Shown here: one piece after another, positions 1 to 8,323 of the stretch
How the letters are laid out: every line of letters starts with the position of its first letter
Numbering within the stretch: the first letter of the stretch is position 1
Origin: an uncultured Lachnospiraceae bacterium
GTDB lineage: Bacteria; Bacillota; Clostridia; Lachnospirales; Lachnospiraceae
DNA length: 64,000 nucleotides
Direction: 5' to 3'
NCBI GenBank assembly: GCA_905197485.1
Contig: CAJJYZ010000009.1
Span: 6,352 to 70,351 of the forward strand
Made by a program: the position numbers and the translations under genes
The notes under the pieces: model-generated
Seen by the model: only the letters and a program-made list of their open reading frames with translations
The model's database searches: none
What the model was told of the DNA's origin: nothing

Positions 1-908
1 ACAACGACGGATTCTGGTACGAGGGATGGGAGGGACATCTGGAACTTGTCAAATTGAATTTGCAGAATCCTGCCGTAACAGACTATCTGTTGGAATGTGT
101 GAAATTCTGGATTGAAACTTTCGATATCGATGGGCTGCGCCTGGATGTGGCATACAGTCTGGACAGAAACTTTATGAAGCGTCTCAGAGCCTTCACTCAA
201 GAGCTCAAACCGGAGTTCGTACTTGTCGGAGAAGTACTTTTCGGCGATTACAATCAGATTGTCAACGAGGAAATGCTTCACAGCTGTACAAACTATGAAT
301 GTTATAAAGGGCTGTACTCCAGTTTTAATTCCATGAATCTGTTCGAAATCGCCCATTCGCTTCACAGGCAGTTCGGGCCGGAACCTTGGTGCATTTACCG
401 GCAGAAACATCTGATGACGTTCGCCGACAATCACGACGTCACACGACTTTCCAGTATTCTCACGAATCCGCGCCACATTCCGCTTGCCTACGGGCTTCTC
501 TTTGGTATGCCGGGAATCCCATGCATTTATTATGGAAGCGAGTGGGGAGAAGAAGGCGTCAAAGCGCCGGACAATGATTATGCGCTTCGTCCTTGCTTTG
601 ACGAACCGCAGCCAAATGCGCTCACTGAAAAAATAAAACGGTATCTCTCTATTCGCAAGGGAAGTGAAGCACTCTGTGACGGCTCCTATCGAAATGTAGT
701 CATCCAGAATCATCAGCTCATCTTCGAACGCAGGACAGAAAACGAGAAAATTTTCGTAGCCGTCAATGCTTCCGATGAGCCATACACCGCCTATCACGAG
801 GAACTGCGGGGCACTTTCACAGAGCTCATTCAGAACCAAACTCTGGAAATGAACGGAAATATTACTTTAGAGCCATATAGCGTGAACTACTATAAATATC
901 AACCGTAG
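1..908 (+). CDS. GH13 alpha-glucosidase/neopullulanase-like enzyme (5' end missing)
   Basis: The reading frame is open from the window edge (frame starting at base 3), so this is the C-terminal ~301 residues of a larger protein. Family 13 glycoside hydrolase motifs are visible in order: GLRLDVA with the catalytic Asp nucleophile, VGEV with the acid/base Glu, and FADNHDVTR with the transition-state Asp. The C-terminal beta domain follows. GH13 enzymes of this type hydrolyse alpha-1,4/1,6 glucans or maltodextrins, and no export signal can be judged because the N-terminus is absent. The exact substrate (maltodextrin glucosidase, neopullulanase or cyclomaltodextrinase) cannot be decided from this fragment. 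Confidence 0.85.
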   Translation, partial: NDGFWYEGWEGHLELVKLNLQNPAVTDYLLECVKFWIETFDIDGLRLDVAYSLDRNFMKRLRAFTQELKPEFVLVGEVLFGDYNQIVNEEMLHSCTNYECYKGLYSSFNSMNLFEIAHSLHRQFGPEPWCIYRQKHLMTFADNHDVTRLSSILTNPRHIPLAYGLLFGMPGIPCIYYGSEWGEEGVKAPDNDYALRPCFDEPQPNALTEKIKRYLSIRKGSEALCDGSYRNVVIQNHQLIFERRTENEKIFVAVNASDEPYTAYHEELRGTFTELIQNQTLEMNGNITLEPYSVNYYKYQP

Positions 909-931
909 TTCTTCTATCTTCGCTTATAAAT

Positions 932-2062
932 ATGGAAAGGAATTTTAAAAATGTTGCAAAAATAACCTCTTTTTTCAAGCGGGAAACTGTTCTGGCAGTC
1001 TCCCTGATTCTGGCTGCCCTGTCCTGCTTCCTCGTAAAGCCGGATGCCGCCTACGCCGGATATATCGACTTTCACACATTGGCTCTCCTTTTCTGCCTTA
1101 TGGCAGTGATGGCGGGTCTTCAGGAAATCGGTCTTTTCGTCTATATCGGCGGGAAACTTCTGAATAAAGTGCATACGAAATATTCTCTCGTATTTCTGCT
1201 TGTATTCTTATGCTTTTTCAGCAGTATGCTCGTAACGAATGACGTAGCGCTTATCACATTTGTCCCGCTCGCCATTTTAATTTTACAGTTATCAAAGCAA
1301 GAACATCTTCTTTGCACAACCGTCATCTTACAGACGATTGCAGCAAATCTGGGAAGCATGATGACGCCGATTGGAAATCCGCAGAACCTGTATCTGTATA
1401 CAAAATCCGGACTTTCCACCGGGGATTTTCTCCTTCTGATGTTCCCGTACACCGTTCTTGCCGGAGCCCTGCTCGCACTCTCCATCTGGATGCTTTATCA
1501 CAAGCAAGGTTCCTTTGAACGTGTTCCAATCAAAGAAACGAAAATAAAGACTAAGCCGCTGATTTATTATTCGATTCTATTTTTGCTCTGTCTTCTGAGC
1601 GTGGCAAAACTTCTGCCTGTTTGGATGCTCCTCGCCATCATTGTGATTGCACTCCTCCTTGGAAACAGGAAATTATTCACGCAGATTGATTACGGACTCC
1701 TCCTGACTTTTGCCGCATTCTTCATATTTATCGGTAATATGGGACGTTATCCGGCGTTTCGCAATTTCCTCACCTCCATCATTCATGGGCGTGAGCAATT
1801 GACCGCCATTCTTTCCAGCCAGGTTATCAGCAATGTACCCGCCGCGCTTTTGTTATCCGGATTTACGAATCGCTGGAACGACTTGATTCTCGGAACCAAT
1901 ATCGGAGGTCTTGGAACCCTGATTGCTTCCATGGCAAGTTTAATTTCCTACAAACAAATCTCCTCCTCTTATCCGGAGCAGAAGAGAAAATATCTATGCC
2001 AGTTCACATTATGGAATGTAGCATTCCTTGCGGTATTTCTTCTCATCACAATCGTATCATAA
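932..2062 (+). CDS. SLC13/ArsB-like ion transporter permease
   Basis: A 376-residue integral membrane protein with about ten hydrophobic segments. The MTPIGNPQNLYLY stretch near residue 150 is the conserved GNPQN-type loop of the ArsB/NhaD/CitM ion-transporter superfamily, and a second such region lies near GTNIGGLGTLIASM at the C-terminus. Family members move citrate, other dicarboxylates, arsenite or sodium; the substrate here is not clear. It starts 23 bases after the glycosidase stop, so the two may be cotranscribed. No good Shine-Dalgarno sequence precedes the ATG, which fits translational coupling to the upstream gene. Confidence 0.75.
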   Translation: MERNFKNVAKITSFFKRETVLAVSLILAALSCFLVKPDAAYAGYIDFHTLALLFCLMAVMAGLQEIGLFVYIGGKLLNKVHTKYSLVFLLVFLCFFSSMLVTNDVALITFVPLAILILQLSKQEHLLCTTVILQTIAANLGSMMTPIGNPQNLYLYTKSGLSTGDFLLLMFPYTVLAGALLALSIWMLYHKQGSFERVPIKETKIKTKPLIYYSILFLLCLLSVAKLLPVWMLLAIIVIALLLGNRKLFTQIDYGLLLTFAAFFIFIGNMGRYPAFRNFLTSIIHGREQLTAILSSQVISNVPAALLLSGFTNRWNDLILGTNIGGLGTLIASMASLISYKQISSSYPEQKRKYLCQFTLWNVAFLAVFLLITIVS

Positions 2063-2090
2063 AATACAAAAACGATACTTTCGAGCGACA

Positions 2091-2135
2091 AAAGGTGCAG
2101 CCATCTCATCCATCGGATAACTTAGCTGCACCTTT
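2091..2135. terminator. Bidirectional terminator between permease and tyrS
   Basis: Perfect inverted repeat AAAGGTGCAGC / GCTGCACCTTT with a 23-base loop, flanked by A-rich and T-rich runs, placed between convergent genes. It can end transcription from both sides. Confidence 0.8.
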
Positions 2136-2153
2136 CTTTCCCACAAATCTCTA

Positions 2154-3377
2154 TTATTTTGCAATCACTTTTCTAAAGTGTTTCTTTCCTTTTTTCACAA
2201 CCACGCCTTCACCTTGAAGTGCATCGCTTGTAAATTCGGCATAAATGTCCGTCACTTTCTCACCGTCAACGGCAACGCCACCCTGCTGAACAGCACGTCT
2301 TGCTTCTGATTTTGATGGAACGAGACCACTCTTTACAAGTATGGTCAGAATGTCAATTTTGCCATCGCTGAAATCCTCTGCCTCTAATTCTGCTGTCGGC
2401 ATATTTGCGGCATTTCCTGCACTAAATAATGCTCTCGCACTTTCCTGTGCCTTTGTCGCTTCCTCTTCGCCATGCACTAATTTTGTAAGTTCGAATGCAA
2501 GGATTTCCTTTGCCTGGTTCAACTGGCTTCCTTCCCATGCATCCATCTTATCGATTTCCTCTAATGGAAGGAATGTAAGCATACGGATACATTTCAATAC
2601 GTCCGCATCCGCCACGTTTCTCCAGTACTGATAGAATTCGAATGGTGATGTCTTATTCGGGTCAAGCCATACAGCGCCGGACTGTGTTTTTCCCATCTTC
2701 TTTCCTTCTGAATTGAGAAGAAGTGTGATTGTCATGGCGCTTGCGTCTTTTCCTAACTTACGGCGGATTAATTCTGTTCCTGCCAACATATTGCTCCACT
2801 GGTCATCTCCACCAAACTGAAGGTTACATCCGTATTTCTGGAACAATGCGTAGAAATCGTATGCCTGCATAATCATGTAGTTAAACTCAAGGAAGCTGAG
2901 TCCCTTCTCCATACGCTGTTTATAGCACTCCGCCGTCAACATACGGTTTACAGAGAAGTGTGCTCCTACTTCACGAAGAAGTTCCACATAGTTCAAATCC
3001 AATAACCAATCTGCATTGTTTACCATCAAGGCTTTTCCTTCTGAGAAGTCAATGAATTTGCTCATCTGCTCTTTGAAGCAGTCGCAGTTATGCTGAATCT
3101 GCTCCGGCGTCATCATAGAACGCATATCTGTTCTTCCGGATGGGTCTCCTACATATCCTGTTCCACCGCCGATGAGGGCAATCGGCTTATTCCCTGCCAT
3201 CTGTAAACGTTTCATCAGGCAAAGCGCCATAAAGTGTCCAACGTGAAGGCTGTCTGCTGTCGGGTCAAATCCGATATAAAAAGTTGCTTTCCCATTATTA
3301 ATCAATTCTTTGATTAACGGCTCGTCTGTTACCTGGGCGATAAGTCCTCTCGCCTGAAGTTCTTCATAAATTCCCAT
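2154..3377 (-). CDS. tyrS: Tyrosyl-tRNA synthetase
   Basis: Charges tRNA-Tyr in the cytoplasm. The 407-residue protein has the class I signature HVGHF (HIGH-like) after GFDPTADSL near residue 45, the KMGKTQSG (KMSKS) loop in the middle, and a C-terminal S4 RNA-binding domain with the [12 protein letters not shown] motif. Length matches bacterial TyrRS. The start is the ATG of MGIYEELQ, preceded by GGAGG; an in-frame TTG five codons upstream lies on the Shine-Dalgarno itself and is unlikely. Expression is controlled by the T-box leader upstream. Confidence 0.97.
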   Translation of the reverse strand: MGIYEELQARGLIAQVTDEPLIKELINNGKATFYIGFDPTADSLHVGHFMALCLMKRLQMAGNKPIALIGGGTGYVGDPSGRTDMRSMMTPEQIQHNCDCFKEQMSKFIDFSEGKALMVNNADWLLDLNYVELLREVGAHFSVNRMLTAECYKQRMEKGLSFLEFNYMIMQAYDFYALFQKYGCNLQFGGDDQWSNMLAGTELIRRKLGKDASAMTITLLLNSEGKKMGKTQSGAVWLDPNKTSPFEFYQYWRNVADADVLKCIRMLTFLPLEEIDKMDAWEGSQLNQAKEILAFELTKLVHGEEEATKAQESARALFSAGNAANMPTAELEAEDFSDGKIDILTILVKSGLVPSKSEARRAVQQGGVAVDGEKVTDIYAEFTSDALQGEGVVVKKGKKHFRKVIAK

Positions 3378-3460
3378 GTTCTTTTCCTCCAATTTCTTTC
3401 ATTCTGCTTTTTTAAAGGACGAACAAGATTGAGCTATTGCGCATCTTGGCACGAAGTGCA

Positions 3461-3507
3461 TTTTTTTAATGATAGGATTCCGAAGGAATTTCCTATCATT
3501 AAAAAAA
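3461..3507. other. Long perfect hairpin directly after the T-box terminator
   Basis: A 17-bp perfect stem (TTTTTTTAATGATAGGA pairing with its complement) plus an inner ATTCC/GGAAT stem. On the tyrS strand its first seven bases are the U-tract of the T-box terminator, and these pair with an A7 run downstream. It therefore sits between the T-box and the tyrS ribosome binding site and has no U-tail of its own on either strand. Confidence 0.7.
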
Positions 3508-3783
3508 CCTCGTCCTTAAACGTTCGTTTAAAGGACGAGGATATCAATCTCGCGGTACCACCTTTATTCATATCCGACTCACATCGGATACCTCTGCGAG
3601 TATCTAGCAATACTCGTGACACGATAACGTGTGTCCCTCCGTCACAGCCTACTCGGCTTCTTTCGGTGTGAAGCTCCAAGATGTATTCATAATTGATATT
3701 CCACGCGCCTCTCATCATCCGGCTGCTTTCTGTCTGGCATTTTCAATTACTACTTGTTCTTTTCTCTGCCTTTCTCTATCTGA
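3508..3783 (-). promoter_or_regulatory. T-box riboswitch leader of tyrS
   Basis: On the minus strand the leader carries the conserved T-box sequence GGTGGTACCGCG (about 3551-3563) followed by a strong terminator stem (CCTCGTCCTT pairing at 3508-3540) ending in a T7 run. A UAC (Tyr) triplet in GAATACATC near 3683-3685 is a plausible specifier. Uncharged tRNA-Tyr should stabilise the antiterminator and allow tyrS transcription. The specifier assignment is an inference; the T-box core and terminator are clear. Confidence 0.92.
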
Positions 3784-3788
3784 CTGCA

Positions 3789-3817
3789 ATGTTATCCTAT
3801 CTTCCACCGTTTGTCAA
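3789..3817 (-). promoter_or_regulatory. Promoter of the tyrS T-box transcript
   Basis: On the minus strand TTGACA (3812-3817), 17-bp spacer, TAACAT (3789-3794), just upstream of the T-box leader. It lies within 50 bases of the end of the metallophosphoesterase gene. Confidence 0.75.
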
Positions 3818-3833
3818 GATAGAATCCCTCGAT

Positions 3834-4532
3834 TTAATCAAGTATTTTTTCCGGTTTGAATCCCAGATAATCTCCGGAAACAAGTCGATAATCAATTCCA
3901 TTCACCAATCCGAGAAAACTGTCCTGATATCGTTCCTTCCCATGACAATGAGAATAAATCACCTTCTCCGCCCCATATTCTTCCGCCATCTTTGTAAAAA
4001 CACTATCTTCCTCTCCGATACTGGTCGGCGGATAGTGAAGAAACATCACATAGTTCCGATACCCGTCTGCTTTTGCCTTTTCAAAAGAAATACGAAGTCT
4101 TTCAGCCTCCCGGTCTATCAGCTTTTGGAAATGTTCCAACGTATCTTTTCCTTCGTAGGCATAGCCTTTTGTTCCAACAAGAGCATACTCCCCATAGGAA
4201 GCATAGTTATTCTGCAAAAAGAACAGACGATGTTCAAATTCCTTGTTGAGTCTGGCCGTTTTGCCTGCATCCCAAAACATGTCGTGATTTCCGCGAAGCA
4301 GTATCTTAGTTCCCGGCAAACGCATGATAAACTCTAAATCCTCCATGCATTCTGACAGATTCCTCCCCCAGGAATGGTCCCCAGTCAACACGACGGTATC
4401 CTCCTCCTTTATTTTCTTCCTCCAGTTTTTTTCTATTCGCTTCACATGATTTTCCCATTCCGGTCCAAACACATCCATCGGCTTATTCACCGTAAATGAC
4501 AGATGCAAATCTCCTATCGCATATAGTGCCAT
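3834..4532 (-). CDS. Calcineurin-like metallophosphoesterase
   Basis: A 232-residue cytoplasmic protein with the dinuclear metal-site motifs in order: GDLHL (residues 7-11), LTGDHSWG near 50, LLRGNHDMFW near 78, and C-terminal FLHYPP and YSHCHG histidine motifs. These define a metal-dependent phosphoesterase; the physiological substrate is unknown. Its ATG overlaps the TAA stop of the upstream merR gene (TAATG), so the two are translationally coupled. Confidence 0.85.
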   Translation of the reverse strand: MALYAIGDLHLSFTVNKPMDVFGPEWENHVKRIEKNWRKKIKEEDTVVLTGDHSWGRNLSECMEDLEFIMRLPGTKILLRGNHDMFWDAGKTARLNKEFEHRLFFLQNNYASYGEYALVGTKGYAYEGKDTLEHFQKLIDREAERLRISFEKAKADGYRNYVMFLHYPPTSIGEEDSVFTKMAEEYGAEKVIYSHCHGKERYQDSFLGLVNGIDYRLVSGDYLGFKPEKILD

Positions 4533-5350
4533 TATTCCACCACCTTACAACTGATTCTTGTAATATAATCTTCCTCCCGTTCCCGGGTCAGGCTGTCCAA
4601 TATACTATCTTCATAACAATACGTTCCCAGACGTAGACCTTGCTCCTTTGCAAACGCCAAAATCTTCTTATAAGTTTCTCCAAATTCTGTCCAGCTTCCC
4701 CGATGATAGGATACGATATAATTTCCGGCTTCCCGCACAATATAATTGGCTTTCGCAGGTTTCTTGTCCAGCATCTCGTAAAATACCGAATACGCATCGT
4801 AAATCCCCTTTCGAATATTTGAGCTTTCCTGACGGTATCCGATGGAATACGGGCTTTTCACCCCATGTTCTGCACAGTAATCATACAGAATCCCGACTTC
4901 CTTCGCCCAAATTCTGTCATCCATCACATCCGCTTCCCGACAAATCAGATATCTTTCCGGCTCCCGTTTCAGAAAAACCTTCTCCCGCATCTCATCCATC
5001 CCCATCTGAATAACCATCTTCTTATCTTTTACCCACTCTCTTGTTTTCTTCAACTGTTTCAATTTCTCTCCGATAATCTTCTCCTCCTCTTCCAGAAGAT
5101 TCAGGAATTTAAGTGGTGAGCGGTTCTGCATGTATCCTTTGATTTGTTCCAAAGACATGTCCAGTTCCCGCAGAGTGTAGATGACGTCAAAGGTATCAAG
5201 CTGTGCATACGAATAATAGCGGTATCCTGTTTTCTCTTCCTTCCATTCCGGAGAAAACAATCCAATCTCATCATAATAGAATAATGTATGTTTTGTCGTT
5301 CCGACAAGCTTTGCAAACTCTCCCGTACTCAAATATCTTTCTTTATTCAT
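4532..5350 (-). CDS. MerR-family multidrug-type transcriptional regulator
   Basis: A 272-residue regulator with an N-terminal MerR winged helix ([20 protein letters not shown], residues 5-25, then [15 protein letters not shown]), a coiled-coil linker ([16 protein letters not shown]) and a C-terminal effector domain of the BmrR/GyrI type. Such proteins bind the spacer of a long-spacer promoter and activate efflux genes on drug binding. The start is the ATG preceded by AGAGGAG; a TTG two codons upstream is weaker. It is divergent from a MATE efflux gene and shares a 19-bp-spacer promoter region with it, so regulation of that pump is the likely role. Confidence 0.88.
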   Translation of the reverse strand: MNKERYLSTGEFAKLVGTTKHTLFYYDEIGLFSPEWKEEKTGYRYYSYAQLDTFDVIYTLRELDMSLEQIKGYMQNRSPLKFLNLLEEEEKIIGEKLKQLKKTREWVKDKKMVIQMGMDEMREKVFLKREPERYLICREADVMDDRIWAKEVGILYDYCAEHGVKSPYSIGYRQESSNIRKGIYDAYSVFYEMLDKKPAKANYIVREAGNYIVSYHRGSWTEFGETYKKILAFAKEQGLRLGTYCYEDSILDSLTREREEDYITRISCKVVE

Positions 5351-5364
5351 TTTCAAAACTCCTC

Positions 5365-5395
5365 TTGACTATTGGGTAACCCGATACTTTATCAT
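5365..5395 (+). promoter_or_regulatory. MerR-type promoter for the MATE gene
   Basis: TTGACT (5365-5370), a 19-bp spacer holding the imperfect dyad ATTGGGTAACCCGAT, then TATCAT (5390-5395). The over-long spacer with an internal dyad is characteristic of promoters activated by MerR regulators, and the adjacent divergent gene encodes one. Confidence 0.75.
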
Positions 5396-5437
5396 ATCAT
5401 TTGCACGAAAAAAATACAAGAAACGGAGGGGTTAGAT

Positions 5438-6769
5438 TTGTCAAATTCTATCTCAAAAGATTTTAAATTTCTTTCCTTATTACATTTTGCCTTTCCTACA
5501 ATGGTCATGATGGTATTCATGTCCTTATATACGATTGTGGATGGTATCTTTGTATCCAGATTAGTAGGGACGAGCGCATTATCCGCACTCAACATCGCAT
5601 ACCCGATACTTAGTCTTCTCATTGCCGTAGGCGTCATGTTCGCAACCGGAGGAAGCGCGATTATCGCGAAAAAATTAGGAGAAGGAAAAGGAAAAGAAGC
5701 CCGCGCCGATTTTTCTACTCTGATACTGACAGGCGCGATTCTCGGAATCCTGTTTCTCATTTTGGGAAACGTATTTGCAGAACCGATTTCCAGAATACTC
5801 GGAGCCACAGACGCGCTTCTAGCCGACTGCATGACATATATGAGAATCTCACTCTATTTCGCTCCTGCCTGCATTTTGCAGCTCTTATTCCAAAGCTTCT
5901 TCGTTGCAGCAGGAAAACCGAACCTGGGGCTAACACTTACCATTGCAGGCGGCATTGCAAATATGGTATTGGACTATGTATTTATGGGACCGCTTCAGAT
6001 GGGTGTGGGTGGAGCCGCGCTTGCCACCGGAATCGGGCAGCTTATCCCTGCTCTTTTCGGATTATTATATTTCCTGTTTATGCGAAACGGTTCTCTATAC
6101 ATCGTAAAACCACATTTTTATGTATCTCTGCTTACAGAGAGTTCTTTCAATGGTTCATCCGAGATGGTGACGAACTTATCCAACGCCATTATCACTTATC
6201 TCTTTAACGTTATGATGTTAAAATTCTTAGGAGAACCTGGCGTTGCCGCAATTACAATCGTATTATACGGACAATTTTTATTTAATGCGTTATATATGGG
6301 ATATTCCATGGGTGTCGCGCCGGTCATCAGCTTTAATTATGGCAAGAAAAATACTGTGTTGCTGAAGAGAATTTTCAAAATCTGCATCCTCTTCATCTCA
6401 ATCTCTTCCGTTGTGATTACAGTACTGGCTTTGATTTCTTCTCCGCTCATTGTGGAAATATTTACACCGCGTACAACAGAAACATATGAGATTGCCAAAA
6501 ACGGATTTTTCTTATTTTCCATCAATTATATTTTCGCGGGAATCAATATTTTTGCTTCCTCTATGTTTACCGCATTTTCCAACGGAAAGATTTCTGCAAT
6601 CATTTCCTTCGTCCGTACGTTCGGAATGATTGTTGCGAATATTTTGCTTCTTCCAAAGTTCATCGGTGTAAACGGAATCTGGCTTGCGGTACCGGCCGCA
6701 GAATTCCTGACGATATTCCTGTCCATCTATTACTTCTATAAAATGCGGAAGGTATACCAATATATGTAG
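5438..6769 (+). CDS. MATE-family efflux transporter
   Basis: A 443-residue protein with about twelve membrane segments in two homologous halves. The first half has VDGIFVSRLVGTSALSALN, the second begins near residue 230 with SNAIITYLFNVMMLKFLGEPG. MATE transporters export drugs or metabolites by cation antiport. The likely start is a TTG eight bases after GGAGG (5429-5440), giving the family's usual length; upstream in-frame starts would run into the promoter. The gene follows a MerR-type promoter and ends at a strong terminator. Confidence 0.88.
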   Translation: MSNSISKDFKFLSLLHFAFPTMVMMVFMSLYTIVDGIFVSRLVGTSALSALNIAYPILSLLIAVGVMFATGGSAIIAKKLGEGKGKEARADFSTLILTGAILGILFLILGNVFAEPISRILGATDALLADCMTYMRISLYFAPACILQLLFQSFFVAAGKPNLGLTLTIAGGIANMVLDYVFMGPLQMGVGGAALATGIGQLIPALFGLLYFLFMRNGSLYIVKPHFYVSLLTESSFNGSSEMVTNLSNAIITYLFNVMMLKFLGEPGVAAITIVLYGQFLFNALYMGYSMGVAPVISFNYGKKNTVLLKRIFKICILFISISSVVITVLALISSPLIVEIFTPRTTETYEIAKNGFFLFSINYIFAGINIFASSMFTAFSNGKISAIISFVRTFGMIVANILLLPKFIGVNGIWLAVPAAEFLTIFLSIYYFYKMRKVYQYM

Positions 6770-6770
6770 T

Positions 6771-6805
6771 AAAAAGAGATTGCGCAAAACACGCAATCTC
6801 TTTTT
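6771..6805. terminator. Bidirectional terminator
   Basis: Perfect 14-bp stem AAAAAGAGATTGCG / CGCAATCTCTTTTT with a 7-base loop, between the convergent MATE and BCCT genes. Confidence 0.9.
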
Positions 6806-6814
6806 GGGATTTGT

Positions 6815-8308
6815 CTATACTTTTTCTTTCTTAACAGCTTTGATAAATGCTGCGCATGCCGCAAACATAATGAATATGAATGGAAATGCCGCGGCCAGAG
6901 ATATCGTCTGCAATGGTTTTAAACCACCTGCCATAAGAAGACCAATCGCCATCACCGACTGAATGATACCCCATAAAATTTTCTTACTGTTCGGAGGGTT
7001 AATCTCACCATCTGTTGTCAACATAGAAAGCACATACACGCCTGAGTTTGCCGATGTTACGAAAAATGCACAAAGCGAAATGATTGCTACAATTGCCAAA
7101 ACAGAACCAAGCGGATATTGTTCCAGTACCATGAAGAGTCCTACTTCCGGAGTTGCTACCACTTCCTTCAAAGTCTCAATTGCCATCGCTCCTGTTTCTC
7201 CTAAATTGATTCCAAGGCTTCCAAATACGGCTCCCCAGATACAAGAAGCGATTGCCGGAACGAGCACAACTCCCAACACAAACTCACGAATTGTTCTTCC
7301 CTTTGAAATACGAGCGATAAACACGCCTACAAACGGAGCCCATGCAATGAACCATGCCCAGTAAAACAATCTCCAGCTTCCAAGCCAACTGTTATCTCCA
7401 TACGCATTGATTGCCAATGCATCCGGAATGAAACTTCCGATATACTGTCCCATTCCATTGATAAAGCTATCTAAGATTTCAATCTTCGGTCCTACAATAA
7501 AACATACGAGAAGCAGACCAACCGCTACGTATAAGTTCGTATCGGAAATAATCTTGATTCCTTTATCAATTCCCGATACCGCAGACCCGATATAGAGTAT
7601 GGAAACTACTACAATAATTCCAATCTGGACAACCAATGTGGTCGGCAGTCCGAACAGACGATTAAATCCTGCATTAATCTGTAATGTTCCAAGTCCTAAT
7701 GAAGTAACAACACCAGCTACTGTTGCAAATACAGCCAAAATATCGACCAGTTTTCCAAGCCATCCATTTGCCAATTTTTCTCCAATCAACGGTTCCAGAA
7801 TGCTGCTGATAAGGCCTTTCTTATTCTTGCGGAACATAAAATATGCAAGAGCAAGACCAATCACCGCATAGTTCGCCCAAGGAAGGATTCCCCAGTGCAT
7901 GAAGAAAGATTTCATGGCAAAATCTGCGGCTTCCGGTGTGGCTCCTTCCATACCCACCGGATTCAAGTAATGGGTTAACGGTTCCGCAACGCCCCAGAAT
8001 ACAAGTCCTACACCCATTCCACAGCCAAAAAGGAGTCCAAACCATGTCAGGTTACTGTATTCCGGTCTGGAATCATCGCCTCCAAGTCGAATCTTTCCAA
8101 ACTTCCCAAACGCCATATAAACAACAAATCCTAAAAATACTACCATGGATAACAGATACAGCCATCCAAAATCTGTCGTCAGAAATTGAAATGCCGCATT
8201 GGAAACCTTCGTAAAACTCTCATTCAACGCAACTGACCATATCGCCATAACAGCAACCAAAACGAGTGAAATAAAGAACACCTTATTTCCTGCTTTTGAT
8301 TTCTTCAT
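6815..8308 (-). CDS. BCCT-family glycine betaine transporter
   Basis: A 497-residue membrane protein of the betaine/carnitine/choline transporter family with about twelve helices. The family signature appears as GMGVGLVFWGVAEPLTHY near residue 100, and the aromatic region FYWAWFIAWAPFVGVFIARIS near residue 315 matches the substrate-site helix. BCCT proteins import quaternary ammonium compounds using Na+ or H+ gradients. It begins 16 bases after grdH with a strong AAGGGGGGA ribosome binding site, so it is the third gene of the grdI-grdH operon. This points to betaine import for reductive fermentation rather than osmoprotection. Confidence 0.92.
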   Translation of the reverse strand: MKKSKAGNKVFFISLVLVAVMAIWSVALNESFTKVSNAAFQFLTTDFGWLYLLSMVVFLGFVVYMAFGKFGKIRLGGDDSRPEYSNLTWFGLLFGCGMGVGLVFWGVAEPLTHYLNPVGMEGATPEAADFAMKSFFMHWGILPWANYAVIGLALAYFMFRKNKKGLISSILEPLIGEKLANGWLGKLVDILAVFATVAGVVTSLGLGTLQINAGFNRLFGLPTTLVVQIGIIVVVSILYIGSAVSGIDKGIKIISDTNLYVAVGLLLVCFIVGPKIEILDSFINGMGQYIGSFIPDALAINAYGDNSWLGSWRLFYWAWFIAWAPFVGVFIARISKGRTIREFVLGVVLVPAIASCIWGAVFGSLGINLGETGAMAIETLKEVVATPEVGLFMVLEQYPLGSVLAIVAIISLCAFFVTSANSGVYVLSMLTTDGEINPPNSKKILWGIIQSVMAIGLLMAGGLKPLQTISLAAAFPFIFIMFAACAAFIKAVKKEKV

Positions 8309-8323
8309 TCAGGTTCCCCCCTT

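Noticed and set aside
3693..4337. A 214-codon plus-strand frame
   Set aside because: It is antisense to the tyrS promoter/leader region and the metallophosphoesterase, which has all its motifs; the frame has no recognisable domain.
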